From contig NZ_FNVD01000016.1 of assembly GCF_900108275.1 (NCBI RefSeq), positions 1 through 57,392 on the forward strand: a stretch of 57,392 bases of DNA, read 5' to 3'. Below, one piece after another: positions 1-7,254 of the stretch. The stretch is from Jhaorihella thermophila (GTDB taxonomy: Bacteria; Pseudomonadota; Alphaproteobacteria; Rhodobacterales; Rhodobacteraceae). The notes beneath the pieces are model-generated. The model was not told where the DNA came from, ran no database searches, and saw only the letters and a list, made by a program, of their open reading frames with translations. Both the position numbers and the translations under genes were made by a program. The first letter of the stretch is position 1, and each line of letters begins with the position of its first letter.

Positions 1-87
1 CAGCTCAGCGACCGTCTGCTCACCCTTCAGCGCCTCAAGCGCTACCTTCGCCTTGAACTCCGGCGAATGCTGCTTCCGTTTCGACAT
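1..87 (-). CDS. IS3-family transposase OrfA, N-terminal 29 residues (cut by window edge)
   Basis: The visible 29 residues start MSKRKQHSPEFKAKVALEAL and continue to TVAEL, the well-known start of an IS3-family OrfA with a helix-turn-helix DNA-binding domain. OrfA normally binds the terminal repeats and is joined to OrfB by frameshifting. The start is the ATG at 85-87, preceded by a GAGGAGAT ribosome site. The rest of the gene is beyond base 1. The matching OrfB type is seen at the other end of the window, on the plus strand from about 57155. Confidence 0.85.
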   Translation of the reverse strand, partial: MSKRKQHSPEFKAKVALEALKGEQTVAEL

Positions 88-167
88 CTCTGATCTCCTC
101 TTCGTCGAAGATCAGCAGACAGCAATTTGTAGCCTACGTCAGCGTCCGATTTTCGGGGAGTAGCTCA
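1..167 (-). mobile_element. End of an IS3-family element (type A), inserted in another IS
   Basis: This is the terminal part of an insertion sequence running off the left edge. Its outer end appears to be at 167, where the minus strand starts TGAGCTACTCCCCGAAAATC, a typical IS3-type terminal sequence ahead of the orfA start. The base at 168 returns to the type B transposase reading frame, so the type A element sits inside the type B one. The second end and the target duplication lie outside the window. The boundary is inferred from where type B homology stops. Confidence 0.7.
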
Positions 168-337
168 TTCAGTCGCCTGGCGTCGGACACCTTCATGCCG
201 CCATACATGGCTTTCCAGTTGTAGAACGTCCCTTCCGACATCCCGTGCTTGCGGCACAGATCGGCGCACTTCGCCCCCGCCTCATGCTCGGTCAGGATGC
301 CGATGATCTGTTCTTCCGAGAATCTCGTTCGCTTCAT
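168..337 (-). pseudogene. IS3-family (IS407-type) transposase OrfA, interrupted by another IS
   Basis: The frame opens with MKRTRFSEEQIIGILTEHEA and matches the right-hand OrfA copy up to about residue 56 (VSDARRL). The right-hand copy continues with a leucine-zipper-like tail (LEDENARLKKLLAE). Here the frame instead enters type A IS sequence and stops at 134. The helix-turn-helix is present, but the multimerisation tail and OrfB are lost, so it is not expected to function. Two substitutions (K to M, T to K) separate it from the right copy. Confidence 0.85.
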
Positions 338-400
338 TGTCTGTCCCTTCGTTGGGGCGGACTCTAATCCCAGGTGGAGGAAAAATCCCGTGGCAGGTCA
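168..400 (-). mobile_element. Truncated IS3-family element (type B, IS407-like), left copy
   Basis: The 3' boundary at 400 is set by the end TGACCTGCCACGGG (minus strand), which recurs at 56588 on the plus strand at the other end of the window. The two copies share about 230 bases covering the terminal repeat, leader and most of orfA, in inverted orientation. At 168 this copy is interrupted by the type A element. Confidence 0.8.
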
Positions 401-514
401 GTTGCCGTGAAGAAGATCTTGCAAAGACATGGGTATCCGCCGGATCTGGCACAGGAGGCGGTAAAGACCGTCTTGAAACAGGCCGAGGCCATCGCTTCCG
501 AACTCGGCAGATGA
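401..514 (+). pseudogene. hsdR: 3' remnant of type I restriction endonuclease subunit R (hsdR)
   Basis: Immediately after the IS end at 400 an open frame of 37 residues plus stop reads VKKILQRHGYPPDLAQEAVK then TVLKQAEAIASELGR. This resembles the extreme C-terminus of HsdR proteins, where a KYGYPPD motif and a closing LKQAE segment are typical. HsdR is the ATP-driven translocase and nuclease subunit of type I restriction systems. Everything upstream is replaced by the IS, so the gene is dead or continues beyond a contig break. No hsdM or hsdS is in the window. The family call rests on a short segment. Confidence 0.6.
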
Positions 515-536
515 CAAGAGAATAAAGATGCCGCGA

Positions 537-568
537 AACCGCACATTCAATCCGAATGTGCGGTTTTT
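537..568 (+). terminator. Intrinsic terminator after the hsdR remnant
   Basis: A perfect 12-bp stem (AACCGCACATTC / GAATGTGCGGTT) with a 5-nt loop is followed by five T. It lies 22 bases after the hsdR stop, which supports the idea that a real gene ended there. From 569 to 718 I see no gene or other signal. Confidence 0.85.
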
Positions 569-718
569 CAATTCGACTTCCAGGATATCTCGAAACGACG
601 GCGCTGATTGAACCAGCCTTTTGAATAGATGCGGCGCGGTCATGGCGCCGTCGACAGGATTTCAATATTTATGGCATGGGCCGGGTTCTGGTTTGGCTCC
701 GGCGTGGGGGGCTTTCGG

Positions 719-1276
719 TCAAACGGTGACAGCCTGCATCAGGGTGACATGGGTGTCGCCGTAGCGGCGGGCGTCCAGAAGCTCGAACCCAACGAGCGGG
801 GGCATGGGGGCGCTTTCTTCCCACAGGATCAGGGCTCCGGCGGCGATCCAGCCGCCGGCGCGGGAGACGTCGAGCGCACGTTGTCCCAGGCCCTTGCCAT
901 AGGGGGGGTCGAGGAACACGAGGCCATAAGGCGCGTCGGGGCAGGGGGGCAGGCGGGTGGCGTCACGGCGGATCAGCCGGGTGCGGTCCTCGGTCCCCGT
1001 GAGGGAGATGTTGCGGCGGATCAGATCCTGCGCCACGCGGCCGTCATCGACAAATGCGGCCTGTTCGGCCCCGCGCGAGAGCGCCTCGAGCCCCAGCGCG
1101 CCTGTGCCGGCGAAGAGGTCCAGCACCCGCGCGCCGGCCACGGCGCCGCGCGATTCGAGCATGCTGAAAAGCGCCTCGCGCACCCGGTCGGAGGTGGGGC
1201 GCAGATGGGCGCCCCGGTCGCCCTTGCCCACCGAGGCCAGCGTCAGGCCCCGGAACCGGCCTGCGATGATCCTCAT
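719..1276 (-). CDS. rsmD: 16S rRNA (guanine966-N2)-methyltransferase RsmD
   Basis: RsmD methylates N2 of G966 in 16S rRNA of the assembling small subunit, using S-adenosylmethionine. The 185-residue product has the family start MRIIAGRFRG, the SAM-binding loop DLFAGTGALGLEAL (residues 53-66) and the catalytic DPPYG (123-127). Its ATG overlaps the stop of the upstream ferredoxin reductase gene by four bases (ATGA), so the two are translationally coupled. Length and motifs are normal for the family. No coaD follows, unlike in many genomes. Confidence 0.95.
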   Translation of the reverse strand: MRIIAGRFRGLTLASVGKGDRGAHLRPTSDRVREALFSMLESRGAVAGARVLDLFAGTGALGLEALSRGAEQAAFVDDGRVAQDLIRRNISLTGTEDRTRLIRRDATRLPPCPDAPYGLVFLDPPYGKGLGQRALDVSRAGGWIAAGALILWEESAPMPPLVGFELLDARRYGDTHVTLMQAVTV

Positions 1277-2484
1277 GGGCGGAGCAGGGCCTTGAGGTCG
1301 GTGCCGGGATCGGCCACGGCCTGCGGATCCGGCGAGCGGCCCGCTTCGATCAGTTTCTTGCCGATCATGTAGGCGCGCGGGTCGTTTATCGCGTCCACCG
1401 CCAGCAGCGTGTCGCCTTGGTAATACCAGAACGACACCGACTGCCCGTCGCCGGGCCGCGTGATCACGCGGTCATAGCCGGTGTTGAGCCCGGCAATCTG
1501 CAGTTTGACGTCATACTGGTCGGACCAGAACCAGGGCTTGGGCGCGTAAGGCGTGCCCGCGCCCAGCATGTTGGCCGCCACGCATTCGGCCATGTCGATG
1601 GCGTTGGGCACGCTTTCCAGCCGCAGCCGCCCCCCGCGCCAGGGGAAGGAGGCGCAGTCGCCTGCGGCCCAGATCGCCGGGTCCGAGCTGCGGCCGAGCG
1701 CGTCCACCGCGATGCCGTTGTCGATGGCGAGACCCGCGGACTCGGCCAGCGCGGTGGAGGGGGTGATGCCGACCCCCACCACTACGAAATCCACCTCCAG
1801 CTCGTTGCCGTCGGCGAGCACCGCGCCGGTCACCTTGCCCTCGACGCCGATAAGACGCTCCAGCCCCAGACCTTCGCGGATCTCGACCCCGTGGCGGGCA
1901 TGCAGGGCGCGGAAATAGTCGCTGGTCTCCTTGGCGGCGACCCGTTGCAGGATGCGTTCGGCCATTTCCACCACCGTCACCCTGACCCCCTTTTTCGCGC
2001 AGACCGCGGCGGCCTCGAGCCCGATATAACCGCCGCCCACGATCAGCGCGCGGGCGCCTTCGACCACATGCGGGGCCATGGCGTCGATATCGGCCAGGGT
2101 GCGCACCGTGAAGACACCGCCGAGATCGCCGCCGATCGCGGCGGGCAGGCGGCGCGGGTCGCTGCCGGTGGTCAGCGCAAGCTGGTCATAGGCCAGCACC
2201 TCGTCGCCCAGGGCCACGGTGCGCGCATCGCGGTCGATGGCGGTGACCGGCGTGCCCAGCCGCAGATCGATGTCCTGTTCGGCATAGAAACTCTCGGGCC
2301 GCAGGAACAGCCGCTCGCGCGTCATCTCGCCCAGCAGATAGGCCTTGGACAAGGGCGGGCGCTGATAGGGGGGGGCGGGTTCGGCCCCGATCAGGGTGAT
2401 CCGGCCCTCGAACCCCTCCTTGCGCAGCTTTGCCACCAGCGAGCAACCCGCCTGCCCAGCGCCGATCACGACGATATGACTCAT
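1273..2484 (-). CDS. FAD/NAD(P)-dependent oxidoreductase, ferredoxin/rubredoxin reductase type
   Basis: This is a flavoprotein that likely moves electrons from NAD(P)H to a ferredoxin or rubredoxin partner. The 403-residue product starts MSHIVVIGAGQAG, an FAD-binding GxGxxG. A second dinucleotide site (LIVGGGYIGLEAA) lies near residue 150, the flavin-binding AAGDCAS near 285, and a C-terminal reductase domain (WFWSDQYDVKLQIAG) follows. I chose the ATG at 2484, because the 45 in-frame codons upstream do not resemble the family and overlap the divergent peroxiredoxin region. The redox partner is not in the window, so the physiological role is open. Confidence 0.88.
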   Translation of the reverse strand: MSHIVVIGAGQAGCSLVAKLRKEGFEGRITLIGAEPAPPYQRPPLSKAYLLGEMTRERLFLRPESFYAEQDIDLRLGTPVTAIDRDARTVALGDEVLAYDQLALTTGSDPRRLPAAIGGDLGGVFTVRTLADIDAMAPHVVEGARALIVGGGYIGLEAAAVCAKKGVRVTVVEMAERILQRVAAKETSDYFRALHARHGVEIREGLGLERLIGVEGKVTGAVLADGNELEVDFVVVGVGITPSTALAESAGLAIDNGIAVDALGRSSDPAIWAAGDCASFPWRGGRLRLESVPNAIDMAECVAANMLGAGTPYAPKPWFWSDQYDVKLQIAGLNTGYDRVITRPGDGQSVSFWYYQGDTLLAVDAINDPRAYMIGKKLIEAGRSPDPQAVADPGTDLKALLRP

Positions 2485-2579
2485 CTTGCCCTTGCCTTCC
2501 CCAACTTCCCCGTGGCCTTCGTTCCCGGCGAACCTATAGTCTCGAGATACGGAAACGCAATTCCATGAGGGATCAGACC

Positions 2580-3071
2580 ATGACGATTTCGACAGGCGAC
2601 AGGCTGCCCGAGGCCACATTGCTGCGGATGGGCGAAAACGGCCCTGAACCGGTTGCGCTGGCCGACAAGGTGAAGGGGCGCAAGGTGGTGATCTTTGCCC
2701 TGCCGGGCGCGTTCACACCGACCTGCGATTCGGCCCATGTGCCTAGTTTCATTCGCACCCGCGATCAGCTGGCCGACAAGGGCGTGGAAGAGATCATCTG
2801 CATTTCCGTCAACGACCCATTCGTGATGCATGCCTGGGGCGAATCGACCGGGGCCAACGCGGCTGGAATCACGATGCTGTCGGATGCGGGCGGATCCTTC
2901 ACGCGGTCGATCGGCATGGCGTTCGACGCGCCGCCGGCGGGGCTCATCGGCCGGTCGATCCGCTATGCGATGCTGGTCGAGGATGGCGAGGTGAAGATCC
3001 TGCAGACCGAAACCGCCCGGGGCGTGTGCGAGGCGACTGCGGGCGAGGGATTGCTCGCGGCGATGGGCTGA
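2580..3071 (+). CDS. Peroxiredoxin, Prx5/type 2 family
   Basis: This is a thiol peroxidase that reduces hydrogen peroxide or organic peroxides, normally using glutaredoxin/glutathione or thioredoxin. The 163-residue protein contains PGAFTPTCDSAHVPSF, with peroxidatic Cys49 and the conserved Pro and Thr before it. This is the Prx5 signature. The ATG at 2580 is preceded by GAGGGA; an alternative ATG at 2565 would add five residues. It is transcribed away from the ferredoxin reductase gene and stands alone. Confidence 0.92.
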   Translation: MTISTGDRLPEATLLRMGENGPEPVALADKVKGRKVVIFALPGAFTPTCDSAHVPSFIRTRDQLADKGVEEIICISVNDPFVMHAWGESTGANAAGITMLSDAGGSFTRSIGMAFDAPPAGLIGRSIRYAMLVEDGEVKILQTETARGVCEATAGEGLLAAMG

Positions 3072-3091
3072 ACCACGGCGGGGGCGGCGCC

Positions 3092-3385
3092 TCAGACGAG
3101 GCTGTCCATCTTGCGGGCGAGCTTGGCGTCCAGCGCGCTGAGCCCGCCCGCGTCATGGCTTGTCAGCACCACCTCGACCGTCTTGTAGACATTCTTCCAC
3201 TCCGGGTGGTGGTTCCATTTCTCGGCCCAGATCGCCACCCGCGTCATCCAGCCGAACGCGTCCACGAAATTGCCAAAGGTAAAGGTCTTGGCGATGGCAT
3301 CGCGGCCCTCCACCATGGACCAGCCGTTTTCCATGAGCGGCTGCAACAGCATCTTGCGGGCTTCGTCGGACAGCAGTTCGGTCAT
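3092..3385 (-). CDS. phhB: Pterin-4a-carbinolamine dehydratase
   Basis: This enzyme dehydrates 4a-hydroxytetrahydrobiopterin, recycling the pterin cofactor of aromatic amino acid hydroxylases; homologues also help molybdopterin-related metabolism. The 97-residue size is normal. The active-site signature is intact: His59-His60-Pro61 in EKWNHHPEW, the aromatic VYKTVEV, and His77 in TSHDAGG. Its ATG overlaps the upstream acyltransferase stop (ATGA at 3382-3385), so the two genes form a coupled pair. No phenylalanine hydroxylase gene is nearby. Confidence 0.93.
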   Translation of the reverse strand: MTELLSDEARKMLLQPLMENGWSMVEGRDAIAKTFTFGNFVDAFGWMTRVAIWAEKWNHHPEWKNVYKTVEVVLTSHDAGGLSALDAKLARKMDSLV

Positions 3386-4569
3386 TGGTGCTCCTCCACA
3401 TGGGCCTTTTTGAACGGGCCGTAATCCGTCAGGATCTCGATTTCCTCTCCCACGGCTTCGGCTTCGGCTTCCAGATAGCGGGCCACCGCCTCGGCAAAGC
3501 CCGGATCGGCGATCCAGTGCAGGCTGTGCGTCTGCACCGGCAGATAGCCGCGCGCCAGCTTGTGTTCGCCCTGGGCGCCGGCCTCGACCCGTTTCAGCCC
3601 CATCTCGATGGCAAGCTCGAGGGCGCGATAATAGCACAGTTCGAAATGCAGGAACGGGTGATGTTCGATGCAGCCCCAGTAGCGACCGAATAGCGTCTCG
3701 CGCCCGATCAGGTTCAGTGCGCCGGCGACGGGCCGGCCGTCGCGTTCGGCCAGAAACAGCGCGATGTCGTCGCGCAGCCGTTCCTGCGCGAGATCGAAGA
3801 AGGCGCGGGTGAGATAGGGCGAGCCCCATTTGCGCGCCCCCGTGTCCTGATAGAAGTCCCAGAACGCATCCCAATGCTCGGGCCGCAGGTCGTCGCCGGT
3901 ATAGAGACGGATTTCGCCGCCGAAATCGTTGGCCTGCCGGCGTTCCTTGCGCAGGGTCTTGCGTTTCCGGGACGAAAGATCGGTGAGGAAGGCATCAAAA
4001 TCGGCATATCCCCGGTTTTCCCAGTGGAACTGCTGGCTGGCCCGCGCCATCAGACCCATCCTCCGGCCCGCCTCGGCCTCTTGCGCCATGCAGAAGGTGA
4101 CATGCAGCGAGGACAGGCCATTGTCGGCCGCCAACTGCACCGCGCCCTGCACCAGCGCGGACAGGCCGATGGTTTCGTAACCGGGGCGCACCAGAAACCG
4201 CCGCCCCGTGGCCGGGGTAAAGGGCACCGCGATCTGCAGCTTTGGATAATAGCGCCCGCCCGCGCGTTCGTAGGCATGGGCCCAGGCATGGTCAAAGATG
4301 TATTCGCCCTGGCTGTGGGATTTCAGGTACATCGGGGCGCAGGCAATGATCTGCCCGTCCAGATGCGCGGTCAGATATTGCGGCTGCCATCCGGTACCGG
4401 GACCGACCGAACCGCTGTCCTCGAGCGCCGACAGAAACCGGTAGGTGGTGAACGGGTCAAGCGGCCGCCCGCCATCGGCCGTCTCCGGGCAGGCGCAGGC
4501 ATCCCACGCCTCGGCGCCGATCTGCGCGAGGTGTTGCGATACCCTGATTTCGATGCTCGCCTGATCCAT
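3382..4569 (-). CDS. GNAT/FemAB-like acyltransferase, COG3146 (DUF482) family
   Basis: The 395-residue protein belongs to a family of predicted N-acyltransferases found widely in proteobacteria and sometimes described as peptidoglycan-related. Recognisable blocks are the N-terminal WDAC segment, [20 protein letters not shown], the basic stretch [13 protein letters not shown], and the C-terminal [15 protein letters not shown], all typical of the family. It starts at ATG 4569 and is coupled to phhB by a four-base overlap. The true substrate is not known, so I name the family only. Confidence 0.85.
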   Translation of the reverse strand: MDQASIEIRVSQHLAQIGAEAWDACACPETADGGRPLDPFTTYRFLSALEDSGSVGPGTGWQPQYLTAHLDGQIIACAPMYLKSHSQGEYIFDHAWAHAYERAGGRYYPKLQIAVPFTPATGRRFLVRPGYETIGLSALVQGAVQLAADNGLSSLHVTFCMAQEAEAGRRMGLMARASQQFHWENRGYADFDAFLTDLSSRKRKTLRKERRQANDFGGEIRLYTGDDLRPEHWDAFWDFYQDTGARKWGSPYLTRAFFDLAQERLRDDIALFLAERDGRPVAGALNLIGRETLFGRYWGCIEHHPFLHFELCYYRALELAIEMGLKRVEAGAQGEHKLARGYLPVQTHSLHWIADPGFAEAVARYLEAEAEAVGEEIEILTDYGPFKKAHVEEHQ

Positions 4570-4620
4570 CCGTCGCTCCGCCCGGGTCCGTGGGACTATG
4601 TGGGCGCGCCCCGCGTCGGA

Positions 4621-5391
4621 TCAAGCCGGAATATCCGCCAGATAGCCCTCGAAGGTGATGTTGTCGGCCCGCTTGCGCGCCTCCAGTTCCACCGCTTGCG
4701 ATCGCACGGTCCAGCACAGCACCGGCACGCCCTCGTCATGCAGCTGCGTCACGCGCGGCCGATCAAGGTCCGTCACCCGGTGGCTGATGAAGGCGGCCAG
4801 GCTTGAGGCGAAATCGGGGATACCGCGCAGCCGGTCGCAGATCTCGGCCGGCAGGTGCCACTGGCGGGGGTCATAGTTGCAGGTGACCAGCCCGCGCGGC
4901 AGGCGGGGGGCGATCCGGGCCATCTCGGCCACGGTGTGGGGGTTGAAGCTCATCACCGCCACGGGGCCGTCATAGTTGGCCAGAACCCTGGCGGCGTCGG
5001 CCTCGAGCCGGCCGATATTGCGTCCCATGAAGCCGTCCTGATCCTTCAGCTCGATCAGAAGCGGCACGCGGCCGTTCACAATCTCGAGGATCTCGGTCAG
5101 GGTGGGGATGCCCTCTCCGTCGCCATGCGACAGGGCGGTTTCGCCGGCTTCCTCGGCGCTGAGGTGATCGACGCGGCCTTCGCGCGCGGTGAGGCGGTCA
5201 AGGAAATAGTCGTGAAACACCAGCGCCCGGCCATCGGCGCTGGGTTGCAGGTCGATCTCGATGCCGTAGCCCGCCGCGATCGCCGCGCGGATCGCCGCGC
5301 GGCTGTTTTCGGGCCGGCCTTGCGCGTTGTCGTGCAGGGCACGGTGCGCGATCGGAACCTCGAGAAAGACAGAGGGCAGGCGCGGTATCAT
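4621..5391 (-). CDS. Glycerophosphodiester phosphodiesterase family protein
   Basis: This predicted cytoplasmic enzyme hydrolyses glycerophosphodiesters to glycerol-3-phosphate and an alcohol. The 256-residue protein carries the catalytic residues of the family: His16-Arg17 (IAHRALHD), Glu29 (PENS), Glu45-x-Asp47 (IEIDLQ) and His60-Asp61 (VFHDYFLDRLT). Lys in ELKDQ follows. There is no signal peptide, so it is the cytosolic UgpQ-like form. Its start overlaps the ridA stop by four bases (5388-5391). The fifty bases to the next gene hold nothing notable. Confidence 0.92.
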   Translation of the reverse strand: MIPRLPSVFLEVPIAHRALHDNAQGRPENSRAAIRAAIAAGYGIEIDLQPSADGRALVFHDYFLDRLTAREGRVDHLSAEEAGETALSHGDGEGIPTLTEILEIVNGRVPLLIELKDQDGFMGRNIGRLEADAARVLANYDGPVAVMSFNPHTVAEMARIAPRLPRGLVTCNYDPRQWHLPAEICDRLRGIPDFASSLAAFISHRVTDLDRPRVTQLHDEGVPVLCWTVRSQAVELEARKRADNITFEGYLADIPA

Positions 5392-5846
5392 CGGATCTGG
5401 AAAATTCCTTCGATTTCGACGGCCACGCCCAGCGGCAGCGCCGCGGCGCTGACGGCGGACCGGGAATGCCGGCCGGCATCGCCCAGAGCCTCGACCAGAA
5501 AGTCCGAGGCGCCGTTGACCACCTTGGGTTGATCGGTGAAGTCGGGCGTCGAGTTGACAAACCCGGTGAGCTTTACCACCCGCACCAGCCGGTCGAGATC
5601 GCCGTCGCAGGCGGCCTTGACCTGGGCCAGCAGGTTGATCGCACAGCGCCGCGCGGCGGCTGCGCCGGCCTCGACATCCATGTCGTTGCCCAGTTTGCCG
5701 GTGATGAGCCCGTTTTCGTCATTCGAGATCTGGCCCGAGACAAAGACCAGATCGCCGACCTTGACATAGGGCACGTAATTGGCAGCGGGCGCCGGCGCGT
5801 CCGGCAGGGTGATGCCCATTGTGGCCAGTTTGCCTTCGATGCTCAT
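5388..5846 (-). CDS. RidA/YjgF-family reactive-intermediate deaminase
   Basis: RidA proteins hydrolyse reactive enamine/imine intermediates released by PLP enzymes, protecting metabolism from 2-aminoacrylate damage. The 152-residue protein is the longer RidA subtype. It shows YVKVGDLVFVSGQIS near the N-terminus and the C-terminal SRSAVSAAALPLGVAVEIEG, which holds the substrate-binding Arg and the final VEI strand. It is the first gene of a two-gene unit with the phosphodiesterase. Whether it truly deaminates imines or is one of the divergent RidA subfamilies cannot be told from sequence alone. Confidence 0.9.
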   Translation of the reverse strand: MSIEGKLATMGITLPDAPAPAANYVPYVKVGDLVFVSGQISNDENGLITGKLGNDMDVEAGAAAARRCAINLLAQVKAACDGDLDRLVRVVKLTGFVNSTPDFTDQPKVVNGASDFLVEALGDAGRHSRSAVSAAALPLGVAVEIEGIFQIR

Positions 5847-5931
5847 GATTTCGTTCTCCGATATGGGTGCGCTTCGCCCCGGACGCTAGCCGCAGGCGAC
5901 GGGCCGGAAAAGCCCGAATGCGTCATTCCGT

Positions 5932-7254
5932 TCAGGTTTCGCGGAACGCCTTGTTGAAAAAGTCGGCGAACGGCTTGATCAGATAGGCCAGCGGCGATCG
6001 GTCGCGCGTGCGGATGAAGGATTCGGCGGGCATCCCCGGCACCAGATGCGTGCCCTCGGGCAGACGGTCCAGTTCTCCGTCATTCAGGACGATTTCGACC
6101 CTGTAATAGGACCGTCCGCGATCGGGGTCGTCGAAGGAATCGGCCGACACCTTGGTAACCGTCCCTTCGAGCGTCGGCGTCGTGCGGGTATCCAGCGCCG
6201 ACAGGTTGATCGTCACCGGCTGGCCGATGCCCACCTCGTCGATATGCAGGGGATCGACCTGAGCCGCGATCACCAGGGGCCGGTCCTGCGGCACGATGAA
6301 CAACAGCGGATCGGCCGGGCGGATGACCGAACGGGGCGTGCGCACCTGCAGCCCGTAGACCACGCCCGATGCGGGGGCCACGATATCCAGCCGGTTCAGC
6401 CGTTCCTGCAGCGACCGGCGCTGTTCGGCCAGCTCCAGTTCCCGATAGCGCAGGTCGCGCAGCCGGCTGATCGCCTCTTCCCGCTGGCGGGTGCGCAGCT
6501 TGAGGATCTCGATCTCGATCTCGGTGATCCGCCCCTCGGCCTGGGCCTTGCTCGCCTTCAACTCGCCCAGCGTGCCGTCAAGGTTGGCCGCGGTGCGGCG
6601 CAGGTTCAGCACCGTCGCCGCCTGCGCCAGCCCGCGGTCCAGCAGTCTCTGCTGGTTCTGCAGCTCCGCGTCGATCAGCTCCAGCTGCGTGCGGAGCGAT
6701 TTCTGCTGCGCCTCGATGCCCTCGATCTGATTGCGGATCTGTCCCAGCCGCTTTTGCAGCTGTTCGATTTCCTTCTCGGTTGACGCGCGGCGGGCCTCGA
6801 ACAGGCGTTCCTGCCCGGCGATCAGGTCGGCGATCTCCGGTCTGTCCTGCGCCGCCGCGACCAGCTCGGGGGCAAAGCGGATCGTGTCGGACCCGTCGCG
6901 TTCGGCCTCCAGCCGGCCGCGGCGGGCCATCAGTTCGAACAGCTGCCCCTCGATGACGCGCAGATCGGACAGCAGCAGCTTGGCATCCAGCCGGATCAGG
7001 GGTTGACCCTGTTCCACCCGGTCGCCTTCATCCACCAGGATTTCGGCCACGACGCCGCCGTCGGGGTGCTGGACGACCTGCCGGTTCTGATCCACCTCGA
7101 TCCGCCCCGGCGCGATCACCGCGCCGGAAATCGTCGTCGTCACCGCCCAGGTGCCGAAGAGGCCGACCAGAAGCAGCAGGCCGAACAGTCCCAACAGGAC
7201 CGGGCCGGTGGCGGACCATTTCCGCGTTTCGGCCGTCTCGCGCCACCGGGTCAT
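5932..7254 (-). CDS. Type I secretion periplasmic adaptor, HlyD family
   Basis: The adaptor links an inner-membrane ABC exporter to an outer-membrane TolC-like channel. The 440-residue protein has a short cytoplasmic N-terminus, one membrane helix at about residues 16-36 (LLGLFGLLLLVGLFG), a biotinyl-lipoyl-like HPDGGVVAEILVDEGD segment, a long coiled-coil hairpin rich in Glu/Arg/Leu, then the beta-barrel ending in SPLAYLIKPFADFFNKAFRE. ATG 7254 was chosen because it overlaps the ABC gene stop by four bases; the longer frame upstream lies inside that gene. No TolC homologue or RTX substrate is nearby. Confidence 0.92.
   Translation of the reverse strand: MTRWRETAETRKWSATGPVLLGLFGLLLLVGLFGTWAVTTTISGAVIAPGRIEVDQNRQVVQHPDGGVVAEILVDEGDRVEQGQPLIRLDAKLLLSDLRVIEGQLFELMARRGRLEAERDGSDTIRFAPELVAAAQDRPEIADLIAGQERLFEARRASTEKEIEQLQKRLGQIRNQIEGIEAQQKSLRTQLELIDAELQNQQRLLDRGLAQAATVLNLRRTAANLDGTLGELKASKAQAEGRITEIEIEILKLRTRQREEAISRLRDLRYRELELAEQRRSLQERLNRLDIVAPASGVVYGLQVRTPRSVIRPADPLLFIVPQDRPLVIAAQVDPLHIDEVGIGQPVTINLSALDTRTTPTLEGTVTKVSADSFDDPDRGRSYYRVEIVLNDGELDRLPEGTHLVPGMPAESFIRTRDRSPLAYLIKPFADFFNKAFRET

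Noticed and set aside
134-167. The last residues (NELLPENRTLT) of the left OrfA frame as a real protein end
   Set aside because: They are translated from the end of the inserted type A IS, not from the transposase gene.
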